Made by a program: the position numbers and the translations under genes
NCBI GenBank assembly: GCA_012518325.1
Contig: JAAYSR010000044.1
Span: 1 to 5,885, forward strand
Origin: Bacillota bacterium
Lineage (GTDB): Bacteria; Bacillota; Limnochordia; Darwinibacteriales; Darwinibacteriaceae
Direction of reading: 5' to 3'
DNA length: 5,885 bases
In this document: piece by piece, positions 1 to 5,885 of the stretch
Position numbering within the stretch: the first letter of the stretch is position 1
Layout of the letters: the number at the start of each line of letters is the position of its first letter
Notes under the pieces: generated by a model
What the model was told of the DNA's origin: nothing
The model's input: only the letters and a program-made list of their open reading frames with translations
The model's database searches: none

Positions 1-1600
1 ACTGTTAGTTGTGCTGTTGTTAGTGTTGAGTCTGTCGGTCATTGTCTCAGCCCAGGAAACTCCTGTCCAGGGAGGGACCTTCCGCTACGGGACAACTGTC
101 AACCCCCGCGGCATGTTCAACCCCATTCTCTACACCGAGACCTATGACGCCTACATCATTGACGTGGTTTATGACGGTCTGATCGAAATTGACGCCAAGC
201 TCCAGCCCCAGCCCAAGGTAGCCAAGTACTGGGAAATCTCGGAGGACGGCATGGAAATTACCTTCTACCTCCACGAGGGCATTAAGTTCCATGACGGAGT
301 GGAACTTACAGCCAAGGACGTTGCCTATACCTATATGACCATCCTGCATCCCGAGTACACAGGGGTCCGCTACGGCAACTTCAACATGCTCGAAGGAGCC
401 CAGGAGTACAAGGAAGGCCTCGCCGACACCGTGCCGGGCATTGAAATCATCGACGACTATACGATCAAGTTCAAGACAGTCAGGCCCCATGCCCCGCTGC
501 TCTCCTCATTCGGCTACGGCATCCTGCCCTCGCACCTGCTCGCTCACATTCCCGTGGGTGAACTGGAGACGGCAGATTTCAACCTGAATCCAATCGGCAG
601 CGGACCCTTCAAATTTGTTGAATTCCTCACGGACCAGCACGTCACCCTGGAAGCGAATGAAGACTATTTCTTCGGGCGGCCCAATATTGATACCCTTGTT
701 TATCAAAAGGTCTCCCAGGATACAATTCCCATCTTCCTGCAGCAGAACAGGATCGACTTTATTGAAATCGCCCCGGACCAGTACCTCCAAGTGAGCGAAA
801 TGGACCACATCGATCTCTATGTCTATGAAGCGCTGAGCTACAGCTATATCGCCTTTAATATGCGCCAGGCGCGCTTTGACGACGTCAGGGTCCGCCAGGC
901 CATTACCTACGGCTTTGACCGTGAGCTCTACGTCGACTTGATCCGTGAAGGCTTCGGCATTGTCGCCAATGCACCGATGCCCACCGCCTCCTGGGCCTAT
1001 TCAGATGAGGGAATCAACACCTATCCCTATGATCCTGAAAAAGCTGCGCAGCTCTTGGCTGAAGCAGGCTGGAAGCCAGGTCCCGACGGCATCCTGGAGA
1101 AAGACGGCGAAAGGCTGGAGTTTGAGTTCCTGGTGCCCGAAGGCAGCCGCCTCACGGAGCAAATGGCGCTGCTCTTCCAGCAGAACATGGAGGATCTAGG
1201 CATTAAGGTAAACCTGATGTTTATGGAATTCAGCGCTGCCGTTGACCGCGTTGACGCCCGTGAATTTGACACCTTTACCATGAGCTGGAGCCTGGCTGTG
1301 GATCCTGATCCCTACGGAATCTGGCACTCCACTTCCCTGTGGAATGACCCGGGATTCTTCAATGACGAGTCTGACCGCCTGATTGAGCTGGGCCGCATGG
1401 AAACTGACATTGAAAAGCGGAAAGAAATCTACGCTGAATGGCAAAAACTGATCAACTATGAACTGCCGACCATGTTCCTGAACTACGGCGTATCAATCGG
1501 CGCCATCAACCAGCGGGTAAAGGGCATTGATACAGAACCCGGCCCCTATGGTCCCCTGGTAGGCAGGCAGCTCCTCACTACAATTTGGCTGGAAGACTGA
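1..1600 (+). CDS. Family 5 solute-binding protein of a peptide/nickel-type ABC importer (5' partial)
   Basis: This is the extracytoplasmic receptor that captures a substrate, most often a di- or oligopeptide, and hands it to the permease pair encoded next. The SBP_bac_5 (DppA/OppA) fold is shown by the segment YDAYIIDVVYDGLIEID (from base 143), the following region with KVAKYWEISEDG and GIKFHDG (about 200-300), NPIGSGPFKF (from 587) and RQAITYGFDRE (from 893). The length is near 530 residues, normal for the family. The reading frame is open to the left edge (LLV codons precede the GTG at base 11), so the true start and the basic end of the signal peptide lie outside the window; the GTG at 11 sits inside the hydrophobic core and is not the start. 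The signal peptide probably ends at VSA before QETP, a signal peptidase I type site. There is no lipobox and no cysteine anywhere in the visible protein, unusual for a monoderm Firmicute. The exact substrate cannot be read from sequence; nickel or oligosaccharide binding is possible in this family. Confidence 0.93.
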   Translation, partial: LLVVLLLVLSLSVIVSAQETPVQGGTFRYGTTVNPRGMFNPILYTETYDAYIIDVVYDGLIEIDAKLQPQPKVAKYWEISEDGMEITFYLHEGIKFHDGVELTAKDVAYTYMTILHPEYTGVRYGNFNMLEGAQEYKEGLADTVPGIEIIDDYTIKFKTVRPHAPLLSSFGYGILPSHLLAHIPVGELETADFNLNPIGSGPFKFVEFLTDQHVTLEANEDYFFGRPNIDTLVYQKVSQDTIPIFLQQNRIDFIEIAPDQYLQVSEMDHIDLYVYEALSYSYIAFNMRQARFDDVRVRQAITYGFDRELYVDLIREGFGIVANAPMPTASWAYSDEGINTYPYDPEKAAQLLAEAGWKPGPDGILEKDGERLEFEFLVPEGSRLTEQMALLFQQNMEDLGIKVNLMFMEFSAAVDRVDAREFDTFTMSWSLAVDPDPYGIWHSTSLWNDPGFFNDESDRLIELGRMETDIEKRKEIYAEWQKLINYELPTMFLNYGVSIGAINQRVKGIDTEPGPYGPLVGRQLLTTIWLED

Positions 1601-1615
1601 TCTAGGCATTAAATC

Positions 1616-1650
1616 TGGAATGGAACAGCAGTCTCTGCTGTTCCGTTCCA
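1616..1650 (+). promoter_or_regulatory. Strong intercistronic hairpin between binding-protein and permease genes
   Basis: Bases 1616-1631 (TGGAATGGAACAGCAG) pair with 1635-1650 (CTGCTGTTCCGTTCCA) around a 3-base TCT loop. This gives 16 pairs, one of them a G-U wobble. No T run follows, so it is not a standard intrinsic terminator for the + strand. In transporter operons such hairpins after the binding-protein gene commonly protect its mRNA from 3' exonucleases or cause partial termination, so that receptor is made in excess over permease. That role here is inference from position and shape. It starts 15 bases after the stop codon and ends 18 bases before the permease ATG, just ahead of the ribosome binding site. 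Confidence 0.8.
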
Positions 1651-1655
1651 TGCTC

Positions 1656-1664
1656 GGAAGGTGG
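1656..1664 (+). promoter_or_regulatory. Ribosome binding site of the DppB-type permease gene
   Basis: The purine-rich GGAAGGTGG lies 4 bases before the ATG at 1669. It begins only 5 bases after the base of the hairpin at 1616-1650, so hairpin folding leaves the site free but close. It supports the ATG at 1669 as the start. Confidence 0.7.
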
Positions 1665-1668
1665 TTGC

Positions 1669-2628
1669 ATGTGGAGATATATTGTTAGAAGGATTCTTTT
1701 GCAGGGAATTCCAGTCTTGCTGGGGTTTACGTTTTTATTGTACCTGATTATTACCATTGCCCCCGGCAGTCCAGTCACCCACTTGCGGGGCGTGCCTGAG
1801 CTCGACACCTCTGTCATTGCCCAGAGGGAAGCCCAGCTTGGACTGGACCAGCCCTTTATTGTGCAGTACTTGCAGTGGTTGGGGCGGGTAATCCGCCTGG
1901 ATTTAGGGCTTTCCTTTGATTCGGCCAGAAGGCCGGTGGTAACGCTGATTGCAGAAAGAATGCCTGCCACAGTCATTCTTTCGCTCTCTTCCATCATCCT
2001 CGGCTGGGGCATCGGCATTCCGGTGGGCATACTCTCCGCCCGCTACCAATATTCCATCTTTGACTATTTCATCACCTTTTTTGCCTTTGTGGGCATCTCC
2101 ATCCCCAGCTTCTTTTTCGGGCTGACGCTGCTTTATGTCTTTGCTCTTAAGCTTAATGTGCTGCCTGCCGGCGGCTTCTTTATGGCAGGGGAGGCCCATA
2201 CCTTCGCCGGTTATCTGCGCTACCTGCTCCTGCCCGCGCTGACCCTGGGGCTGGGCAGCATTGCCAGTGTAGCCCGGTACATGCGGGCGAGCCTCTTGGA
2301 GGTGCTGAACGAAGACTATCTCCGCACCGCAAGGGCCAAGGGCCTGCGGGAAAGAATCGTCATTTACAAGCATGCCCTCCGCAACGCCCTGCTGCCCATT
2401 TTGACTCTGATGGGCTTTATGCTGCCCAGCATTTTTTCAGGCGCTGTCATTACCGAGAACATTTTTACCTGGCCTGGACTGGGCTCCCTGGCGATTCAGG
2501 CGGTAAATGAACGGAACTATCCAGTAATCATGGGGATTAACCTGATGTTTGCAGTCCTGATCTTCTTAGGCAGCATTATTGCCGACGTATCTTACGCCTT
2601 TGCAGATCCGCGCATCAGGTATGAGTGA
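1669..2628 (+). CDS. DppB/OppB-type ABC transporter permease
   Basis: One of two membrane subunits forming the translocation channel of a peptide/nickel-type ABC importer in the cytoplasmic membrane. The 319-residue length is typical. The N-terminus MWRYIVRRILLQGIPVLLG with the first membrane segment (about 9-31) and the APGSP motif (31-35, usually APGDP) is classic for the DppB branch, as is the region LGLDQPF followed by LDLGLSF. Further hydrophobic segments lie at about 103-125, 135-160, 186-205, 235-260 and 285-305. The cytoplasmic EAA loop that docks on the ATPase is clear: E215 and D216, then TARAKG (220-225), then HALRNALLP ending at P243. The C-terminal DPRIRYE is the usual family ending. 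It lies 68 bases downstream of the binding-protein gene, with a hairpin between, and 11 bases upstream of the second permease start. The substrate class rests on the family, not on this sequence. Confidence 0.95.
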   Translation: MWRYIVRRILLQGIPVLLGFTFLLYLIITIAPGSPVTHLRGVPELDTSVIAQREAQLGLDQPFIVQYLQWLGRVIRLDLGLSFDSARRPVVTLIAERMPATVILSLSSIILGWGIGIPVGILSARYQYSIFDYFITFFAFVGISIPSFFFGLTLLYVFALKLNVLPAGGFFMAGEAHTFAGYLRYLLLPALTLGLGSIASVARYMRASLLEVLNEDYLRTARAKGLRERIVIYKHALRNALLPILTLMGFMLPSIFSGAVITENIFTWPGLGSLAIQAVNERNYPVIMGINLMFAVLIFLGSIIADVSYAFADPRIRYE

Positions 2629-2633
2629 GGGGA
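2627..2633 (+). promoter_or_regulatory. Ribosome binding site that decides the DppC-type start
   Basis: GAGGGGA lies 6 bases before the ATG at 2640 and overlaps the stop codon of the preceding permease gene. A GTG at 2625 in the same frame would begin inside this site and adds only five residues, so ATG 2640 is preferred. The arrangement suggests translational coupling with the upstream gene. Confidence 0.7.
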
Positions 2634-2639
2634 ACAGAC

Positions 2640-3497
2640 ATGGAACACATTTCTCAAGGCAAGAAAGTATGGAGGCGCTTTCGCCGCAGCAAACTGGCGG
2701 TCTTTGGCATGATCGTCCTGATCTTTTTTGTGCTGCTGTCGATCTTTGCGCCTTTTTTGACCGACCACGACCCGAACCGCTCCAATTTGCGCAACCGCAA
2801 CCTGCCCCCTTCCAGGGAGCATCTTTTCGGCACAGATGATATGGGGCGGGACGTCTTCGCCCGCACCTTGTATGGAGGACGTATTTCACTCACCGTAGGC
2901 TTGGTCTCAGTGGGAATCTCATTGGGAATTGGAGTAGTTTTAGGGGCAGTAGCAGGGTTTTTCGGCGGCTTGGCAGACACGATCATCATGCGCATCGCCG
3001 ATGTTTTCTACAGCTTTCCCTTTATGATCCTGGCCATTACGATCTCCTCGATCTTCGGCCCTTCGATTTACAACACGATGATCATCTTAGGGGTGCTGTC
3101 CTGGCCCAGTTCGGCCAGGCTGCTGCGGGCAGAGTTCCTGAAACTGAAGCAGACCGACTTTTCCCTGGCTGCCGCAACCATCGGCGCCGGCCCGGCCAGG
3201 GTTATGTTCCGCCATATTCTGCCCAACGCGGTTTCGCCCCTCTTGGTTTCCGCAACCTTGGGCGTTGCTTCCGCAATCTTGTCAGAAGCGGGCTTAAGCT
3301 TCCTCGGCCTTGGAGTCCCGCCGCCGGCGCCGTCCTGGGGCAATATGCTGAACAGGGCCAGGCCCCTCCATATTCTGGCGACTATGCCCTGGATGTGGCT
3401 GCCTCCCGGCATCGCCATTTTTGTGGTGGTGCTCAGCATCAATTTCGTAGGCGACGGGCTGCGTGACGCGCTGGACCCGCGGCAGGTCATGGACTGA
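2640..3497 (+). CDS. DppC/OppC-type ABC transporter permease
   Basis: The second membrane subunit of the same importer, 285 residues from ATG 2640. A short basic cytoplasmic N-terminus (KKVWRRFRRSK, 8-18) leads into the OppC_N-type first membrane segment (about 19-42). The conserved HLFGTDDMGRDVFAR stretch (from H61; GTD 64-66, GRD 69-71) follows, then the core BPD_transp_1 domain. The EAA-type loop is at 173-196: DFSLAAATIGAG, then RHILPN with P195. The family hallmark LSFLGLGVPPPAPSWGNML is present toward the C-terminus, and the end GDGLRDALDPRQ is the standard finish. It lies 11 bases after the DppB-type gene, and its TGA stop shares one base with the ATG of the YczE-family gene. No ATPase gene follows, so the nucleotide-binding subunits must be encoded elsewhere. 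Confidence 0.95.
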   Translation: MEHISQGKKVWRRFRRSKLAVFGMIVLIFFVLLSIFAPFLTDHDPNRSNLRNRNLPPSREHLFGTDDMGRDVFARTLYGGRISLTVGLVSVGISLGIGVVLGAVAGFFGGLADTIIMRIADVFYSFPFMILAITISSIFGPSIYNTMIILGVLSWPSSARLLRAEFLKLKQTDFSLAAATIGAGPARVMFRHILPNAVSPLLVSATLGVASAILSEAGLSFLGLGVPPPAPSWGNMLNRARPLHILATMPWMWLPPGIAIFVVVLSINFVGDGLRDALDPRQVMD

Positions 3498-4150
3498 TGG
3501 CAGCGTTCCGGCGCCGCATCGCAAGACTGCTCCTAGGGCTGTTCCTTTTTGCCCTGGGCATCGCCGTAACGCTGCAGGCACAGATCGGGTATGCACCGTG
3601 GGACACATTCCACGTGGGCGTAGCCAAGACCACCGGCCTGAGCGTGGGAACAGCCTCAATCGCTGTCGGTCTGGCTGTCCTGCTTGTGACAGCGCTCCTC
3701 AGGGAGAGAGTAGGCCTGGGGACCATCGCCAATATGGTTGTGATCGGCATCTTTCTGGATTTGATCCTGGCAGCCGGCATCCTGCCGGCTGCTGAGAGCG
3801 TAGGTGCAGGCCTGGCCATGCTGTTCCTTGGCCTGTGGGTTATTGCACTTGGCTCTTATTTTTACATTGACTCAGCCTTTGGGGCCGGCCCCCGGGACAG
3901 CCTGATGGTGGCTTTGGCCCGCCTGACCGGGCTTCCCATCGGTGTCTGCCGCAGCGCCCTGGAGACTTTCGCCCTGCTCTGCGGCTGGAGGCTGGGCGGC
4001 ATGGTGGGTATCGGCACCGCCCTCAGTGCCTTTTTGCTGGGCTTTTTCATCCAGCTCACCTTTAGGCTGCTGAAGTTTGATGCAACGAAAGTAAGGCATG
4101 AAACACTGGCTGAGAGCTGGAAGCGTCTGCGCAGGCTGCCCTCGGACTAG
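3497..4150 (+). CDS. YczE-family integral membrane protein
   Basis: A 217-residue polytopic membrane protein matching the YczE/YyaS/YitT group (COG2364) by length, the N-terminal GYAPWDTF motif (31-38) followed by TGLSVG (46-51), and the GAGPRDSLM motif (129-137). In Bacillus subtilis YczE affects lipopeptide and polyketide production; the biochemical role of the family is not established, and transport or membrane integrity roles are guesses. Six hydrophobic segments are visible at about 11-29, 52-68, 73-95, 104-124, 150-165 and 170-192, with a basic C-terminal tail. Residues 13-89 align without gaps to 111-187, with 26 of 77 identical, so the protein is an internal duplication. The ATG overlaps the permease stop by one base (TGATG), with a weak AGGT 9 bases upstream, so translation is probably coupled. 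Its position as last gene of a peptide-type transporter operon is unusual and suggests co-expression, though not necessarily a shared function. Confidence 0.88.
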   Translation: MAAFRRRIARLLLGLFLFALGIAVTLQAQIGYAPWDTFHVGVAKTTGLSVGTASIAVGLAVLLVTALLRERVGLGTIANMVVIGIFLDLILAAGILPAAESVGAGLAMLFLGLWVIALGSYFYIDSAFGAGPRDSLMVALARLTGLPIGVCRSALETFALLCGWRLGGMVGIGTALSAFLLGFFIQLTFRLLKFDATKVRHETLAESWKRLRRLPSD

Positions 4151-4165
4151 ACCTGACTGACAATG

Positions 4166-4183
4166 TGCCTGGCGGTGCAGGCA
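4166..4183 (+). other. Small hairpin after the YczE-family gene
   Basis: TGCCTG (4166-4171) pairs with CAGGCA (4178-4183) around a 6-base loop, 15 bases after the YczE stop codon. No T run follows on the + strand. It could slow polymerase or protect the 3' end of the operon transcript together with the next hairpin, but a stem of this size can also arise by chance. Confidence 0.3.
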
Positions 4184-4185
4184 GG

Positions 4186-4207
4186 AAAAAACCCCCTTGC
4201 GGGGGTT
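4186..4207 (-). terminator. Intrinsic terminator of gnd, weakly bidirectional
   Basis: AACCCCC (4190-4196) pairs with GGGGGTT (4201-4207) around a TTGC loop. Read on the - strand, the stem is followed directly by a T run (complement of the A run 4186-4190), the standard form of a factor-independent terminator. It starts only 4 bases after the gnd stop codon. On the + strand the stem is followed by GTGTTTA, a poor T tract, so it may also end the convergent transporter operon less efficiently. The region 4151-4211 is the whole convergent intergenic gap and contains no gene. Confidence 0.85.
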
Positions 4208-4211
4208 GTGT

Positions 4212-5663
4212 TTAGGCGCTGTAGTGCGATGATGAGGTGGTTCCGCCGCGTCCTGTCCAGTTGGTGTGGAAGTACTCTCCCCGGGGCCTGTCCGTCCGCT
4301 CATAAGTATGGGCGCCAAAGTAGTCTCTCTGGGCCTGCAGCAGGTTGGCAGGGAGCCTCTCTGTGCGGTAGCCGTCGTAGTAGCTCAGGGCTGAGGCAAA
4401 GGCAGGTACCGGAATGCCGCTCAGCATTGCTGTGGCACAGACCTTCCTCCAGCTCTCCTGGGCTGCAGTTACTTTCGCCTTGAAGAATGGATCTAAGAGC
4501 AGATTGGCAAGTTCGGGGTTTTGATCAAAGGCACTTTTGATATCGTCCAAAAATGCGGAACGGATAATGCAGCCGCCGCGCCACATCAACGCAATATCAC
4601 CGTAATTCAAGTCCCAGCCGTAGCTCTTGGCAGCAGCCCGCATCAGGGCATAGCCTTGGGCATAAGATACAATTTTCGAGGCGTAAAGGGCCTGCCTGAT
4701 GTCTTCTATAAAAGCTTCCCGATCGCCGCTGAAGGTCGGTGCCGGTCCTGTTAACACCTTGGAGGCGGCAACCCTTTCTTCCTTCATGGCAGAGAGAAAG
4801 CGTGAGTAGACTGCTTCGCCGATCAGGGTTAGTGGAACGCCTTCATCAAAGGATTGCTTCGCGGTCCACATACCTGTTCCCTTTTGCCCTGCCGTATCCA
4901 GGATCTTATCTACTAGGGGCGTACCATCTTCATCTTTGTATGCTAAGATGTCTGAGGTGATTTCAATCAGATAGCTGTTCAGCTCGCCCAGATTCCACTC
5001 CTTGAAGATCTCGTGCATCTCGTCGGCGCTGAGGCCTAAGAGATCCTTCATGAGATGGTAGGCTTCGCAGATCAGCTGCATGTCTCCGTATTCAATGCCG
5101 TTGTGGACCATTTTGACAAAGTGGCCGGAGCCGTCCTGCCCTACCCAGTCGCAGCAGGGGCTGCCGTCCTCGACTTTGGCTGCCGCCGCCTGGAAGATGG
5201 GCTGAATATGGGGCCAGGCTTCCGGCGAGCCGCCGGGCATCAGGCTTGCTCCGTGCAGCGCCCCTTCTTCACCGCCGGAGACCCCGGTTCCCACATAGAG
5301 AAACCCCATAGCTTCCAGCTGCTTGGCACGGCGCATCGTATCGCCGAAATAAGAGTTGCCTCCGTCAATGATAATATCGCCTGGGTCCAGGAATGGAACC
5401 AGCTGCTCAATCAGGTTGTCAACCGGTTTTCCGGCCTTAACCATCAGCATAATCTTGCGGGGCTTTTTCAGGCTGTCCGCCAGTTCCTGCAGGGACTTTG
5501 CCCCAATAATGTTCCTGCCCTTTGCCCTGCCTTCTACAAAGGCTGTCACTTTATCCACTGTGCGGTTGTAAACTGCAACGGAAAAACCCTTGCTCTCCAT
5601 GTTCATGACCAGGTTTTCGCCCATTACAGCCAAACCCACTAAACCAATATCTGCTTTTGACAT
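4212..5663 (-). CDS. gnd: 6-phosphogluconate dehydrogenase, decarboxylating (NADP-dependent), long type
   Basis: Converts 6-phosphogluconate to ribulose 5-phosphate and CO2 with reduction of NADP in the oxidative pentose phosphate pathway, in the cytosol as a homodimer. The N-terminal Rossmann domain has GLAVMG (10-15) and N33-R34-T35, which bind the 2'-phosphate of NADP in the family. GTGVSGGEEGALHG and SLMPGG follow. The catalytic pair is K184 and E191 in HFVKMVHNGIEYGD. The signature LDTAGQKGTGMW is present, as are LMWRGGCIIRS and QRDYFGAHTYE, whose R446 and H452 correspond to residues that reach the partner's active site. The C-terminus HTNWTGRGGTTSSSHYSA resembles the tail of animal enzymes as I remember them and is absent from the shorter Escherichia coli type. 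ATG 5663 is chosen: a GTG at 5675 lies on the AAGGGG ribosome binding site. At 483 residues it equals the long-type length. All key residues are present, so it should be active. It follows the partial UPF0597-like gene after 54 bases and converges with the transporter operon. Confidence 0.97.
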   Translation of the reverse strand: MSKADIGLVGLAVMGENLVMNMESKGFSVAVYNRTVDKVTAFVEGRAKGRNIIGAKSLQELADSLKKPRKIMLMVKAGKPVDNLIEQLVPFLDPGDIIIDGGNSYFGDTMRRAKQLEAMGFLYVGTGVSGGEEGALHGASLMPGGSPEAWPHIQPIFQAAAAKVEDGSPCCDWVGQDGSGHFVKMVHNGIEYGDMQLICEAYHLMKDLLGLSADEMHEIFKEWNLGELNSYLIEITSDILAYKDEDGTPLVDKILDTAGQKGTGMWTAKQSFDEGVPLTLIGEAVYSRFLSAMKEERVAASKVLTGPAPTFSGDREAFIEDIRQALYASKIVSYAQGYALMRAAAKSYGWDLNYGDIALMWRGGCIIRSAFLDDIKSAFDQNPELANLLLDPFFKAKVTAAQESWRKVCATAMLSGIPVPAFASALSYYDGYRTERLPANLLQAQRDYFGAHTYERTDRPRGEYFHTNWTGRGGTTSSSHYSA

Positions 5664-5674
5664 CTTGCGCTGCA

Positions 5675-5680
5675 CCCCTT
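5675..5680 (-). promoter_or_regulatory. Ribosome binding site that decides the gnd start
   Basis: AAGGGG on the - strand lies 11 bases before the ATG at 5663, slightly long but usable spacing. The in-frame GTG at 5675 overlaps its last base and therefore cannot use it. MSKADIGLVGLAVMG is also the normal family N-terminus, which supports ATG 5663. In the 54-base gap 5664-5717 I see no convincing promoter, so gnd may be read from the upstream gene. Confidence 0.6.
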
Positions 5681-5717
5681 GCCGGCGGCTAATTTGCTCC
5701 CCAGTGAGTCAGATTGA

Positions 5718-5885
5718 CTAGTCATGCCGCTGCTTGATCATATTCCTAATAATAGTACCATCCGTCTTTTTCATGCCTTCGGAGGCAATATTGCCGATTA
5801 CAGCCATAGTCTCTTCCACATTCGACTGGACGATGCCGTCCCCGTCCAAGAACTTAAGCCGGCGAAAGGCCATAGTCAGTCCCAT
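5718..5885 (-). CDS. C-terminal fragment of a probable L-cysteine desulfidase/UPF0597 family protein (partial)
   Basis: The frame is open from the right edge to a TAG at 5720-5718, giving 55 codons. It contains DGDGIVQSNVEETM, then IGNIASEGMKKTDGTIIRNM near the end. The pattern DGIV, then VEET, then IG with GM, TD and II-x-x-M spaced as here is how I remember the C-terminus of UPF0597/CyuA/CdsB proteins, which break down L-cysteine (or L-serine-like substrates) and carry an iron-sulfur cluster. The cluster cysteines and main domain would lie outside the window, so the assignment rests on this tail only. The ATG at the very edge (5885) is probably internal, since a 55-residue stand-alone protein with this ending would be odd. 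It is upstream of gnd on the same strand with a 54-base gap, so co-transcription is possible. Another alpha-helical metabolic enzyme is not excluded. Confidence 0.55.
   Translation of the reverse strand: MGLTMAFRRLKFLDGDGIVQSNVEETMAVIGNIASEGMKKTDGTIIRNMIKQRHD

Noticed and set aside
47..490. Open frame of 147 codons on the - strand within the binding-protein gene
   Set aside because: It lies wholly opposite a gene with clear family motifs, has no recognisable domain or ribosome binding site, and is explained by the codon bias of the true gene.
2579..2839. Open frame of 86 codons on the + strand across the junction of the two permease genes
   Set aside because: It is a shifted frame of the DppB end and DppC start, low in hydrophobic segments and without family features.
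3881..3892. 12-base perfect palindrome GGGGCCGGCCCC in the YczE gene
   Set aside because: It encodes the conserved GAGPR motif region using GC-rich codons; no regulatory context makes it more than a by-product of coding.
5055..5642. Open frame of 195 codons on the + strand opposite gnd
   Set aside because: It is the antisense shadow of a strongly conserved enzyme; no domain or start signal supports it.
5707..5723. Short dyads AGTCA-GAT-TGACT and the palindrome GACTAGTC at the stop of the partial right-edge gene
   Set aside because: The stems are only 4-5 bases with no T tract, too weak to call a terminator or operator.
5714..5752. Promoter-like TTGACT followed by an AT-rich stretch on the + strand
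   Set aside because: Spacing to any -10-like element is 19 or more bases, and it would drive transcription antisense into the partial gene with no + strand gene in view.

Overview
The window (5,885 bases, fairly GC-rich, almost entirely coding) looks like an ordinary bacterial chromosome segment. The gene content and style suggest a member of the Firmicutes in the broad sense: a YczE-family membrane protein, strong purine-rich ribosome binding sites, and a fragment resembling the L-cysteine desulfidase (UPF0597) family. The peptide-binding protein has no lipobox and no cysteine, which would fit a diderm Firmicute better than a monoderm one. That placement is inference; there is no rRNA or other firm marker here.

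Left part (about 1-4150, + strand) is one likely operon. It holds a family 5 extracellular solute-binding protein whose start lies before the window, then a DppB/OppB-type permease, a DppC/OppC-type permease and a YczE-family integral membrane protein. The first two genes are separated by 68 bases containing a strong 16-bp hairpin with no T tract. The following genes are tightly packed (11-base gap, then a 1-base stop/start overlap). The binding protein and the two permeases form the external and membrane parts of a peptide/nickel-type ABC importer. The two ATPase genes (DppD/DppF type) are not here, so they must lie upstream or elsewhere.

Right part (about 4186-5885, - strand) is convergent with the operon. 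A partial gene entering from the right edge shows only its last 55 codons and resembles the C-terminus of L-cysteine desulfidase/UPF0597 proteins. It is followed after 54 bases by a complete gnd gene for NADP-dependent 6-phosphogluconate dehydrogenase of the long, eukaryote-like type. A compact intrinsic terminator follows the gnd stop by only 4 bases and sits in the 61-base convergent intergenic region.

I found no mobile element, CRISPR array, RNA gene or clearly new system. The points most worth a second look are the internal 98-residue duplication with apparently inverted topology in the YczE protein, the non-lipidated binding protein, the intercistronic hairpin, YczE riding in a transporter operon, and the eukaryote-like C-terminal tail of the 6-phosphogluconate dehydrogenase.
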